Part shown: one piece after another, positions 1 to 6,953 of the stretch
How positions within the stretch are numbered: the first letter of the stretch is position 1
How the letters are laid out: every line of letters starts with the position of its first letter
NCBI GenBank assembly: GCA_021823905.1
Contig: JAKALX010000107.1
Span: 1 to 9,970 of the forward strand
Length of the DNA: 9,970 nt
From: Chloroflexota bacterium
GTDB taxonomy: Bacteria; Chloroflexota; Dehalococcoidia; Tepidiformales; Tepidiformaceae
Direction: 5' to 3'
The notes under the pieces: generated by a model
Databases searched by the model: none
What the model saw: the letters and a program-made list of their open reading frames with translations, nothing else
Told to the model about the DNA's origin: nothing
Made by a program: the position numbers and the translations under genes

Positions 1-1
1 C

Positions 2-589
2 CTGTACTCCCTGGAGAGCTACCTCTTCAGCCACGTGACCCAGACCTGTCAAACCACCGGGATGCTGTCAGCGTTCGACTTCTTCTGCATCATCATTTGG
101 AAGGCGAATCGCGCGAAGTCAAAGATCGCCCGGCGACTCCTTACTGCCACAGGAACGGCGACCCTGGAAGACGCCGTGCGCATCGTCACAACAACGTTGG
201 CGGCAACACCGGACCCCCGGGAACGTTTCGACTTACTGGTAGACCGTTGGGGCCTGAGGCTACCCATGGCGACCGCCGTGCTCACCGTCCTGTATCCGAA
301 CGAGTTCAGCGTCTACGACTATCGAGTTTGTGCGGTGCTTGCCGACAAATGCGGAGTTCCCGGGCTCGACACGCTAGGGAACGTCGTCAACTCGGATCAT
401 CGCTGGGAGGGATACCAGAAGTTCTTGGGCGCCGTCCGAGATGCAGCGCCGGGGCGTCCGCTCCGCTCTGCGGACAGGGCGCTGTGGGGAACGTCGTTCG
501 CTTCCGACCTAGACCTCGATATTGCATCGGCATTTGGCCCATCGGATTCGCCCGTCACGCGACCTCAGCCGGACCCGGCAGGGCCGTAA
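2..589 (+). CDS. Uncharacterised protein, 5'-truncated by the window edge
   Basis: The frame is open from the first bases of the window to a TAA stop, giving 195 visible residues; the true start lies upstream. A GTG at 35 could serve as a start, but the upstream residues (LYSLESYLFSHV) look like protein and continue smoothly into the next part, so I treat the gene as partial. Notable segments are FDFFCIIIWKANRAKSKIA near the N-terminus and LPMATAVLTVLYPNEFSVYD in the middle. The second has the feel of a helix-hairpin-helix region followed by a conserved Asp, as in base-excision DNA glycosylases, but this is only a resemblance. From memory, similar sequences are annotated as hypothetical proteins in many bacteria. 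The C-terminal 30 residues are Pro/Asp-rich and probably disordered. No function is assigned. The gene ends 118 nt before the convergent homoserine dehydrogenase gene. Confidence 0.75.
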   Translation: MYSLESYLFSHVTQTCQTTGMLSAFDFFCIIIWKANRAKSKIARRLLTATGTATLEDAVRIVTTTLAATPDPRERFDLLVDRWGLRLPMATAVLTVLYPNEFSVYDYRVCAVLADKCGVPGLDTLGNVVNSDHRWEGYQKFLGAVRDAAPGRPLRSADRALWGTSFASDLDLDIASAFGPSDSPVTRPQPDPAGP

Positions 590-707
590 CCCGCTGCTTT
601 CCATGACCGACCGGAGACGGTGGGTTTGCTGATTTCCACCGAGCTACATATCGCGGCCGGTGAGCTGGCGGCGCCACGCACCGTCGCGGCGGGTGAGTCT
701 TTCGAGG

Positions 708-2018
708 TCAGCCGGCCAGGGTGTTTTCCATTGGCAGGACCAGGGGCGGCTCACGCAGGAAGCTCAGCGTTTCCATTTGCGACAGCGCGGCGCTGACCGC
801 CTTCTCCGTCGTGGGCTTCACGGAGATGACGAACGCCAGGTTGCCGGGGTCCTGGTTTGGCTCCTCGAAGACGGCGTCGATGTTGATCTTCTCGCCGGCG
901 ATGATGTTGGCGAGGCGGGCGATGATGCCCACTTCGTCCTTCACGAGGAAGCGCAGGAAGTAAGGGGTCTGGCCGGCCTCGACGCCAACCTCGGCGATCT
1001 CCCGCGGTGCCACGTAGCCGAACGACGGAGCGCGCAATGGGCTGCCCTGCTGGAGGTCGCGTGCCGCGCTCATGATGTCGCTGACGACGGCCACGCCCGT
1101 GGGCGCGCCGGCGCCGCGGCCGTAGTAGAGGGTATCCTCGCCGTACCGGCCCTTCACCCAGATCGCGTTGTACGAGCCCTGAACCTTGGCGAGCATCGCC
1201 GCCTGCGGGACGAGCACGGGACGCACGTACAGCGACAGGCCATCGCCGATGCGAGCGCCGGCGGCGATCAGCCGGATCGTGTAGCCGAGCCGGTGCGCGT
1301 AGGCGAAGTCGGTCGGCGTAATCCTGGTGATGCCCTGGCGGAAGATGGCGTCCGTGGGCACGCGCGCACCGAAGCAGAAGTTGGCGACGATGGCGAGCTT
1401 CGAACGTGCGTCGTAGCCCTCGACGTCGGCCTCGGGCTTCGCCTCGGCGTAGCCGCGCCGTTGCGCTTCGGCGAGCGTGTCGGCGAAGGGTGCGCCGGTG
1501 CGCTCGATCTCCGTGAGGATGAAGTTGCAGGTGCCGTTGAGGATGCCGTAAACGGCCTCGATGCGGTCGGCGGCGATACCTTCGCGCAGCGCGTTGAGGA
1601 TGGGGATGCCGCCGCCGACGCTGGCCTCCAGGTGGAGCGATGTCTTGTTTTCGTACGCCAGTTGGGCCAGCTCGCGGCCGCGCAGGCCGAGCAGCTCCTT
1701 GTTGGCGGTGACGACCGGGCGTCCGTGGCCAAGGGCGGTCGTCTGCACGTCGTAGGCGATTGTCGTGCCACCGACCACTTCGACGACGATGTCCACTTCG
1801 GGGTGCTCGACAGCCTCGCGCCAGTCGCGGGTCAACAAGCGCCTGCCCGTGGGCGTGTCTACCTCCTGGCGCGTCTCTACTTCGAGACTCGCCGCCGCTC
1901 GCAGATGGAGCTTGAATCCGAGCTTTCGCTCCAGCTCGGCCGCGTTCTCATCGAGTATGCGGATGGTCGCGCCCCCGACCGTTCCCATTCCCACAATCGC
2001 AATGTTCACGTCGCGCAT
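708..2018 (-). CDS. hom: Homoserine dehydrogenase with C-terminal ACT domain
   Basis: This cytoplasmic enzyme reduces aspartate-4-semialdehyde to homoserine with NAD(P)H, the branch point toward threonine, methionine and isoleucine. The 436-aa length is normal for the monofunctional ACT-containing form. Visible parts: a Rossmann motif GMGTVGG (residues 10-16); TANKELL with the conserved Lys107; the substrate region ASVGGGIPI (132-140) and GILNGTCNFIL (158-168); and EGYDARSK with Asp203 and Lys207, spaced like the catalytic Asp/Lys pair of yeast homoserine dehydrogenase. Residues from about 353 to 430 form an ACT domain (FLVKDEVGIIARLANII), which in this family usually carries feedback control by threonine. 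The ATG at 2018 leads directly into the Rossmann strand, so the start is firm, although no strong Shine-Dalgarno is seen. No threonine synthase or homoserine kinase gene is adjacent. The neighbour on the other side of the 146-nt gap is divergent. Confidence 0.96.
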   Translation of the reverse strand: MRDVNIAIVGMGTVGGATIRILDENAAELERKLGFKLHLRAAASLEVETRQEVDTPTGRRLLTRDWREAVEHPEVDIVVEVVGGTTIAYDVQTTALGHGRPVVTANKELLGLRGRELAQLAYENKTSLHLEASVGGGIPILNALREGIAADRIEAVYGILNGTCNFILTEIERTGAPFADTLAEAQRRGYAEAKPEADVEGYDARSKLAIVANFCFGARVPTDAIFRQGITRITPTDFAYAHRLGYTIRLIAAGARIGDGLSLYVRPVLVPQAAMLAKVQGSYNAIWVKGRYGEDTLYYGRGAGAPTGVAVVSDIMSAARDLQQGSPLRAPSFGYVAPREIAEVGVEAGQTPYFLRFLVKDEVGIIARLANIIAGEKINIDAVFEEPNQDPGNLAFVISVKPTTEKAVSAALSQMETLSFLREPPLVLPMENTLAG

Positions 2019-2124
2019 AGATCACAGTCCGTTCGAGATGATCTCAGCGTAATAGCTCCCGAGCATACACGGAGTCGCTGGCGCCGCGATTCGGCCGGCG
2101 CTGCCCGAGTGCCGGCGAGCCGTT

Positions 2125-2137
2125 CGGCGTACGATGC
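2125..2137 (+). promoter_or_regulatory. Candidate -10 region of the metallo-hydrolase gene
   Basis: CGGCGTACGATGC contains a TACGAT -10-like hexamer at 2130-2135, 29 nt before the ATG at 2165. The same 13-mer lies at 8278-8290, almost the same distance before another plus-strand gene. No convincing -35 hexamer is seen. The 146-nt gap 2019-2164 must also hold the promoter of the divergent hom gene, for which a weak TATGCT (minus strand, 2062-2067) is the only candidate I see. Confidence 0.35.
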
Positions 2138-2164
2138 ACCCCACCATTTGCTTCGAGGTCACAC

Positions 2165-3010
2165 ATGTCACGACTGAGCGAAACATTTCACCTTGCCGGG
2201 CTGGAGATCGCGGCGCTGAGCGACGGGGCGCCCGACCGCGCCCTCGGGGGCTTCTTCCACGGCGTCGACGCAGCCGAGTGGACGCGGGCGCTGGGCATCA
2301 CAAGCGCGGACGAGCCGGTGCCTTTCAACTTCGGCACCTTTCTCATCCGGGGCGACGGCCGGACCGTGCTCGTCGACGCGGGATACGGTGCGGCAGGCAA
2401 GGCGCTGGGAGTCCCAGGCGGCGGCGAGCTCCTTCAGCGCATCGCCGAGCTGGGGGTGAAGCGCGACGAGATCGACACGATCGTCCATACGCACCTGCAC
2501 CTGGACCACTGCGGCTGGGACACGGACGCCGAGCATGACCGGGCGGTCACGTTCCCGAACGCGACCGTTCACGTCTCGCGGAAGGAGCTGGACTACTGGA
2601 CGGGGCCGGCGACCGACGAGAATCCCGCCGCTAAAGGCGCTCGCGCCACGATTGCGCCGCTGCTCGAGAGCGGGCGGGTGAAGACGTTCGAGGGCGAATT
2701 CGCGGTAACCGGATCAATCGTCATGGTGCCGACGCCAGGGCACACGCCGGGCCACTGCTCGGTGCTTGTCGCCTCGAACGGGGAGCATCTGCTCATCCTC
2801 GGAGACGCGGCGCATCACCCGACGCACCTGGAGCACCACTCGTGGATCCCGCAGGTCGACGTCGATCCGGCGGAATCGACCCGCTCCCGCGCAAAGGTGG
2901 CGCAACTGGCCGTCGAGAAGAACGCGATCGTCACGGGCGGTCACTTCCCGATCCTGACGCTCGGGAGGGTGAAGAAGGTCGAAACCGGGTACCGGTGGGA
3001 GTCGCTATAG
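2165..3010 (+). CDS. MBL-fold metallo-hydrolase (lactonase/glyoxalase II-like superfamily)
   Basis: A 281-aa soluble protein of the metallo-beta-lactamase superfamily. The two-zinc ligands are all visible: HLHLDH (His110, His112, Asp114, His115), the GHTPGH segment with His193, Asp214 in ILGDAAHH, and His260 in TGGHFP. The N-terminal TFLIRGDGRTVLVDAGYG (58-75) is the typical first beta-strand region. The general layout is that of the AHL-lactonase-like/hydrolase group in PF00753, but that group includes lactonases, thioesterases and other esterases, so the substrate cannot be named. There is no signal peptide, so it should be cytoplasmic. GAGG at 2155-2158 lies 6 nt before the ATG and fixes the start. 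The gene stands alone: hom is divergent upstream and the small gene downstream is convergent. Confidence 0.93.
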   Translation: MSRLSETFHLAGLEIAALSDGAPDRALGGFFHGVDAAEWTRALGITSADEPVPFNFGTFLIRGDGRTVLVDAGYGAAGKALGVPGGGELLQRIAELGVKRDEIDTIVHTHLHLDHCGWDTDAEHDRAVTFPNATVHVSRKELDYWTGPATDENPAAKGARATIAPLLESGRVKTFEGEFAVTGSIVMVPTPGHTPGHCSVLVASNGEHLLILGDAAHHPTHLEHHSWIPQVDVDPAESTRSRAKVAQLAVEKNAIVTGGHFPILTLGRVKKVETGYRWESL

Positions 3011-3058
3011 GTTGGGAGGATCACCCTTCGCCGCAAGCTCGGCGCCAAACAGCGACCG

Positions 3059-3084
3059 GGTGGCCGTTGGCACCACCGGCCACC
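3059..3084. terminator. Hairpin between convergent genes
   Basis: GGTGGCCG (3059-3066) and CGGCCACC (3077-3084) form a perfect 8-bp stem with a 10-nt loop. It lies in the 97-nt gap between the 3' ends of the MBL gene (+) and the small gene (-). There is no U-tract on either side, so it may be a weak bidirectional terminator or an RNA-end stabiliser. Confidence 0.4.
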
Positions 3085-3107
3085 ATCGCCCCGCGACGCA
3101 CGTCGTG

Positions 3108-3344
3108 TTACCGCTGAGCTGAGAGGAGCAGCCTCCGTATCAGCCGATCCTTGTCGGCGTCCGCGCGCTTGGGCACCATGGCGATCGGCACGGGGTTGTA
3201 GGCGCCGCCACTGACTTTCTCGCCGTCGTCGCTCATCTCGCCCATCGAGAACTTGAACAGCGTGATCGACTGCTCGTCCTCCTCGAGGTAATAGCCCTGA
3301 GCCTTCTGGGATTCGTTCAAATAACCCTCAAGGCGCTTGCCCAC
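3108..3344 (-). CDS. Small orphan protein (78 aa), function unknown
   Basis: I do not recognise this protein. It starts at a GTG (3342-3344) preceded by a near-perfect Shine-Dalgarno, GGAGGTGA (3348-3355 on the minus strand), with about 3 nt between. This is one of the strongest ribosome sites in the window and the main reason to believe the gene. The N-terminal half is acidic (YYLEEDEQ around 19-26, then a DDGE stretch), the middle contains GGAYNPVPIAM, and the C-terminus is basic (KRADADKDRLIRRLL). It has no membrane segment, signal peptide or cysteine pair. It lies downstream of the acyl-CoA dehydrogenase on the same strand, but a long hairpin separates the two, so co-transcription is uncertain. 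The stop is TAA. Confidence 0.72.
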   Translation of the reverse strand: MGKRLEGYLNESQKAQGYYLEEDEQSITLFKFSMGEMSDDGEKVSGGAYNPVPIAMVPKRADADKDRLIRRLLLSAQR

Positions 3345-3418
3345 AGTTCACCTCCTGGCGTTGGACCCGCTTTGTTGCCCCCGGTATAGCACCGCGCCGC
3401 AGGAAGCGCATGGTCCAC

Positions 3419-3467
3419 GCCGGTTTCTGGGCCGCTCTCCTGCCGTGCAGCGGGCCCAGAAACCGGC
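3419..3467 (-). terminator. Long near-perfect hairpin after the acyl-CoA dehydrogenase gene
   Basis: The arms 3419-3436 and 3449-3467 are reverse complements across 18 bp, with one extra G in the right arm (GGGCCC against GGCC). The 12-nt loop contains part of a smaller competing stem (CTGC 3440-3443 with GCAG 3447-3450). It begins 16 nt past the acyl-CoA dehydrogenase stop and ends about 75 nt before the start of the small gene on the same strand. No U-tract follows, so it could be a factor-assisted terminator, a 3'-end stabiliser or a processed RNA structure. Confidence 0.6.
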
Positions 3468-3482
3468 ACAAGAGGCGCACGC

Positions 3483-4649
3483 TCAGTACGAGCGCGGGAG
3501 CCCGAGCTCGTGCTGGCCGATGAAGTTCAGGATCATCTCCTGCGTCACCGGGGCGATGCGCATCACGCGGACCTCGCGCCAGTAGCGCTCCACGTCGAAC
3601 TCGCGGGCGTAGCCAAAACCGCCAAGCGTCTGGAGCGCGCGATCGGCCGCTTCGAAGCCCCATTCCGAGGCGAGGTACTTGGCCATATTTGCCTCGGCTC
3701 CGCACGGCTGTCCCTGGTCGTAGAGCCACGAGGCCTTGCGGATCATCAGCTCAGCCGCCGCGAGCTTCGCGTGGGAGTCGGCCAGCGGGAACTGAATCCC
3801 CTGGTTCTGCCCTATCGGCCGCCCGAAGACGACGCGCTCCTTCGCGTAGGCGGTCGCTCTTGCGAGGGCCACCCGGCCCGTCCCGAGCGCCTCGGCGGCG
3901 ATGAGGATCCGCTCGGGATTCAGTCCGTCGAGGAGGTGATAGAAGCCCCGGCCCACTTCGCCCACGACGTCACGCTGTTCGACGGGCAGGTCGTCGTAGA
4001 AGACTTCGTTCGAGTCCACCGCGTGGCGCCCAAGTTTGTCGATCTCGCGAATCGTGACGTGTGCCGGATCGAGATTGGCGAGGAAGAGGGTCATGCCGTC
4101 GGTCCGGCGGCTCGAGTCTTCGAGCGTGGTCGTTCGGGCGAGGAGGAGGACTTTGCTCGATTCCTTCGCCTTCGAGGTCCACACCTTCTGGCCACGAATG
4201 AGAAAGCGATCGCCGTCGCGCCTGGCGAAGGTGGTGATGGAAGGAGTGTCCGAGCCCGCTGTTGGTTCGGTCACGCCGAAGGCGACATGGAGCCGCCCGG
4301 CCGCAGCCTCGGGCAGGATGCGCTGCTTGAGCTCGGCGGTGCCGTGCCGCACAACGGGGTTGAGGCCGAAGATCGTCAGGTGCAGGGCTGTCGCCCCGTT
4401 CATCGCCGCCCCGGAGGCCGCGACCTCCTCGAGCAGGATCGAGGCCTCGGTGATGCCCAGGCCGGCTCCTCCGTATTCCCGGGGGATGGCTATCCCCAGC
4501 CAGCCTGCGTCCGCGAACGCCTGGTAGAACTCCCAGGGGAAGCGGTGCTCTGTGTCGCAGGCGCGCCAGTAGGCGTCGTCGAACTTGCGGGCGAGGGCCC
4601 TCGCCTGACCGCGAATCTGCTGTTGCTCCTCGGTCAGTGCAAAGTCCAT
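3483..4649 (-). CDS. Acyl-CoA dehydrogenase family protein
   Basis: A 388-aa FAD flavoprotein that would oxidise an acyl-CoA at C2-C3 and pass electrons to ETF. Residues 1-120 are the N-terminal helical domain (MDFALTEEQQQIR). FGVTEPTAGSD (124-134) is the FAD/substrate signature at the start of the beta domain. FGRPIGQNQ (275-283) and LQTLGGFGYAREF (339-351) are the C-terminal FAD-contact motifs. The usual YEGT motif with the catalytic Glu is replaced by APVT (366-369), while a Glu sits in NPERI (Glu246), where isovaleryl-CoA and long-chain enzymes carry theirs. The frame stays open upstream to 4709, but I chose the ATG at 4647-4649: GGAGGG (4657-4662) lies 7 nt ahead, and a TACAAT promoter element at 4711-4716 would put transcription start inside the longer version. 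The substrate is unknown, and no ETF, ligase or hydratase gene is adjacent. Confidence 0.94.
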   Translation of the reverse strand: MDFALTEEQQQIRGQARALARKFDDAYWRACDTEHRFPWEFYQAFADAGWLGIAIPREYGGAGLGITEASILLEEVAASGAAMNGATALHLTIFGLNPVVRHGTAELKQRILPEAAAGRLHVAFGVTEPTAGSDTPSITTFARRDGDRFLIRGQKVWTSKAKESSKVLLLARTTTLEDSSRRTDGMTLFLANLDPAHVTIREIDKLGRHAVDSNEVFYDDLPVEQRDVVGEVGRGFYHLLDGLNPERILIAAEALGTGRVALARATAYAKERVVFGRPIGQNQGIQFPLADSHAKLAAAELMIRKASWLYDQGQPCGAEANMAKYLASEWGFEAADRALQTLGGFGYAREFDVERYWREVRVMRIAPVTQEMILNFIGQHELGLPRSY

Positions 4650-4710
4650 GTCCTTACCCTCCTGGCGGCCCCGCCGCGGGAGCCGCGCCTCACGTCTCTC
4701 CGCCGGCATG

Positions 4711-4716
4711 ATTGTA
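4711..4716 (-). promoter_or_regulatory. Candidate -10 element for the acyl-CoA dehydrogenase gene
   Basis: TACAAT on the minus strand differs from the TATAAT consensus at one base. It lies about 60 nt before the chosen ATG at 4649, in an otherwise G+C-rich stretch. The -35 region is not convincing. Confidence 0.4.
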
Positions 4717-4797
4717 TTGTCCGGCGCCTAACAGGGAGCCGGCTCAGACATCCTTCTGGGCGCGGCGGCAACGAAACCAAATGACTCGCTCTGCCTG

Positions 4798-4803
4798 TAC
4801 CAT
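4798..4803 (+). promoter_or_regulatory. Candidate -10 element placed for a leaderless transcript
   Basis: TACCAT ends 6 nt before the ATG of the DinB-like gene at 4810. Transcription would then start at or next to the A of the start codon. The absence of any purine-rich ribosome site upstream of this ATG agrees with that. No clear -35 is visible, so this remains tentative. Confidence 0.3.
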
Positions 4804-4809
4804 TTCCAG

Positions 4810-5325
4810 ATGGAAACACAGTTCGACGAACGCAATTTCCGCCTTCTCGCCGCGATGCCATCGGCCTTTCGCGCTCTCGCGGCCGAGTTCGAAGCCGCTC
4901 CCGCGCTTGCCGCGCCGCGTTCTCCGTGGGGCGTGAAGGAATGCGTCGCCCACGTGCTGGACGTAGCCGAGATCGCGTTTGTGAGCCGGATCGGTCGCAT
5001 TGTGACGGAGGAAAACCCGTTCATCCGCTCGATCGACCCGTCGGCACGGCTCGAGACTGAGGGATACCTGCTGCTGCCGATCGAGTCGCTCCTCGACGAA
5101 CTGGACGACCGGCGCGCGCGTGACGTTGCGTGGCTGCGTTCCATTCCAAGGGAAGCTTTCGCCCGGACGGGCACGCACGACCGGGCAGGGACGCTGAGCG
5201 CGGCCGACATCGCGAATTACTGGGCCTTCCACGACCTCACGCACGTGCGCCAGGCGGCGAAGGCGCTCCAGGATGAGCTCATTGGCCGGCTGGGGAACAC
5301 ACGCCTGTTCATCGAAGAGGTGTGA
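4810..5325 (+). CDS. DinB/YfiT-like four-helix-bundle metalloenzyme family protein
   Basis: A 171-aa soluble protein that fits the DinB superfamily (DinB_2-type). The three metal-ligand histidines are at the expected places: His48 in VAHVLD, and His141 and His145 in the FHDLTHVRQ motif near the C-terminus. SPWGVKECVAHVLD (38-51) is the typical second-helix start, in which Trp is common. Related proteins bind nickel or zinc and include thiol S-transferases that use bacillithiol, mycothiol or glutathione, but many have no known reaction, so no substrate is given. Length matches the family. The start ATG has no Shine-Dalgarno; see the -10 candidate just upstream. The gene is divergent from the acyl-CoA dehydrogenase and convergent with the ABC operon, with only 15 nt between its stop and the stop of permease 2 on the other strand. 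Confidence 0.88.
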   Translation: METQFDERNFRLLAAMPSAFRALAAEFEAAPALAAPRSPWGVKECVAHVLDVAEIAFVSRIGRIVTEENPFIRSIDPSARLETEGYLLLPIESLLDELDDRRARDVAWLRSIPREAFARTGTHDRAGTLSAADIANYWAFHDLTHVRQAAKALQDELIGRLGNTRLFIEEV

Positions 5326-5340
5326 CCCGCGGGAGCCGAC

Positions 5341-6141
5341 CTACCAGACCCCGCCGAACCGGCTGCCCGACTCGTACACCCTCAGACCGCGATGGAAGAC
5401 GACCAGTGCGAGCGCTACAAAGAACGCCGTTCCCGCGAACAGCGCAGCGAGCGCGGGGAGCGACGCGGTGCGCACAAATTCGGCTGGCAGATAGCCAACG
5501 AACCCGGCCGGGATTGCCGTGTAGAGCACCACACGCAGCGCGCCCCCGAAGAGCGAGCTCGGGTAAAGCCCGAAAGTGATCTGGAACTCCAGCATCTGCC
5601 GGGCGACGACCTCGATCCGGCCGAGCCAGAACGCGAGGCTCTGAAGAAGGACAGCAGAAGCCGTGAACACCACGGCGCTGGCGACGATCGCGGCCAGTCC
5701 CAGCGGAGCGGCCGCGAGGTGCGACCGGGTCGCCAGTGACAGGAAGATCACGCCCGTCGCCAGGTCACCCCAGCCCGAGGCTGTGCTTCGGGACGCGACG
5801 ATCTGCAGCAGTGGCGGGCGTGGCTGGACGAGGATGGGATCGAGATCGCCGTCGCCGATCGCTCGCGCAAGTTGCAGCGCGCCGCCGGCGAGAACGTTGA
5901 ACAGCCCGTAGCCGCCGGCGACGACGGCGAACAGCACGAGCATGTCATCGAGCCGCCAGCCACGAACCTCGTTGAACCGGTGAAAGAAGATGAGCCAGGT
6001 CACGAAGAACGTCACGTTGTTGAGCAGCATGAATGACGCCTGCAGCCAGAACGCCCCGCGGAGAGCGAGCGAGGCCTTGAGGTTGGTGGTCACAAGCGCG
6101 CTGGCGTAGCGCAATCCGCCGATGGCCGGTTCGCGTCGCAT
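5341..6141 (-). CDS. ABC-2 exporter permease 2 (DUF990/ABC2_membrane_6-like)
   Basis: A 266-aa integral membrane protein with about six hydrophobic segments (roughly 33-53, 67-90, 125-138, 142-173, 184-215 and 229-250). Family-typical pieces are the cytoplasmic loop GDGDLDPILVQPRP (97-110), IPAGFVGYLPAE (210-221) and a C-terminal FHRGLRVYESGS (249-260). It should form the transmembrane pore of an exporter together with permease 1. The frame is open well upstream, but the ATG at 6139-6141 follows GGAGGGTG (6149-6156) at the right spacing, and that ribosome site overlaps the end of permease 1. It is the last gene of the three-gene operon; only 15 nt separate its stop from the convergent DinB-like gene, and I see no terminator in the gap. 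Confidence 0.9.
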   Translation of the reverse strand: MRREPAIGGLRYASALVTTNLKASLALRGAFWLQASFMLLNNVTFFVTWLIFFHRFNEVRGWRLDDMLVLFAVVAGGYGLFNVLAGGALQLARAIGDGDLDPILVQPRPPLLQIVASRSTASGWGDLATGVIFLSLATRSHLAAAPLGLAAIVASAVVFTASAVLLQSLAFWLGRIEVVARQMLEFQITFGLYPSSLFGGALRVVLYTAIPAGFVGYLPAEFVRTASLPALAALFAGTAFFVALALVVFHRGLRVYESGSRFGGVW

Positions 6142-6146
6142 GGTGT

Positions 6147-6953
6147 TCACCCTCCGCTGGTCTCGATCGCCCGTAGCGCCCGCCCCCAGAGCCAGGCCAC
6201 GAACACGGCACCCGCCAGATTCCAGAACAGGAGCTGGCCGGCGACACGTGCGGCGTCGCCCCCGTCGAGCCCGAAGACCATGCGCCCGGGCCCGTTGAGC
6301 ATCGCCGCAAACGGCGTCCATCTCGCTGCCGCCGCCAGCCAGTGCGGATATACCTCGAGCGGGAGCAAGAGCCCGCCAAGCGCAAAGGCGAGCTTCTGCC
6401 AGATCCAATAGACCGGCGAGGCGTCGTGCAGCCAGATCGCGGAGAGGCCGATCGCTGCGGACGACAGCACCGCGAGACACGCGGCCGGGAACACCAGGAC
6501 GAGCGCCACCACAACGCCCCGGAGGTCGCCCGGGACCCCGGCTCCAAAGACCGCGCCGCAGGTGAGCGCCATCGGCGTCAGCAGTGCGAGGCGAACGGCC
6601 ATCCCGCCTGCGGACTCGGCCAGTCGCGCCGCGGCGTAGGGGACGGGTTGCGGCAGCCGGGCAACGAGGTCGCCGCTGCGCAGGTCAGCTTCAACCTCGA
6701 GGTGGAGGTAGGGAAAGGAGAGCATGACGAGCTCGGTGATGACGATGTACCAGACAAGGTCGGCACGGGTGCGCCCGGCCAGGAGACCGCGTTCGAGCAC
6801 AGCCGCCCAGACCCGTGAAAAGACGAGCAGGATAACGGCCACGAACAGCATGCGCGCGGCGAGCGTCGCCTTGCCGGCGAACTCGCGCCGCGCCCCAAGA
6901 GCGGCGTAGGCCAGGTACGCGGGCGTCGCCCGGCTTCGCTGGCGGGCGCTCAC
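6147..6953 (-). CDS. ABC-2 exporter permease 1
   Basis: A 268-aa membrane protein with about six hydrophobic segments (roughly 31-53, 66-80, 117-136, 145-173, 186-202 and 236-256). The loop EVEADLRSGDLVARLPQPVP (86-105) corresponds to the cytoplasmic coupling region, and PLEVYPHWL with RWTPFAAMLNGPG (198-223) is the late conserved motif of this permease class. The GTG start (6951-6953) overlaps the TGA of the ATPase gene as GTGA, with GGGAGG 6 nt upstream, so translation is almost certainly coupled. The stop lies 5 nt before the start of permease 2. A pair of different half-size permeases with one ATPase is the layout of daunorubicin-type and DUF990-type exporters. The cargo is unknown. Confidence 0.9.
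   Translation of the reverse strand: MSARQRSRATPAYLAYAALGARREFAGKATLAARMLFVAVILLVFSRVWAAVLERGLLAGRTRADLVWYIVITELVMLSFPYLHLEVEADLRSGDLVARLPQPVPYAAARLAESAGGMAVRLALLTPMALTCGAVFGAGVPGDLRGVVVALVLVFPAACLAVLSSAAIGLSAIWLHDASPVYWIWQKLAFALGGLLLPLEVYPHWLAAAARWTPFAAMLNGPGRMVFGLDGGDAARVAGQLLFWNLAGAVFVAWLWGRALRAIETSGG

Noticed and set aside
660..2177. Long open frame on the plus strand opposite hom
   Set aside because: It is the antisense shadow of a clear homoserine dehydrogenase gene, rich in Arg/Asp/Gly with no family features.
4650..4709. Longer start for the acyl-CoA dehydrogenase
   Set aside because: Adds a basic 20-residue tail absent from the family, and would leave almost no room after the TACAAT promoter element.
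3510..4784. Long plus-strand open frame opposite the acyl-CoA dehydrogenase
   Set aside because: Antisense shadow caused by high G+C at third positions; no ribosome site or recognisable motif.
6142..6480. 113-residue N-terminal extension of permease 2
   Set aside because: It overlaps permease 1 in another frame and lacks membrane character; the ATG at 6141 has a proper ribosome site.
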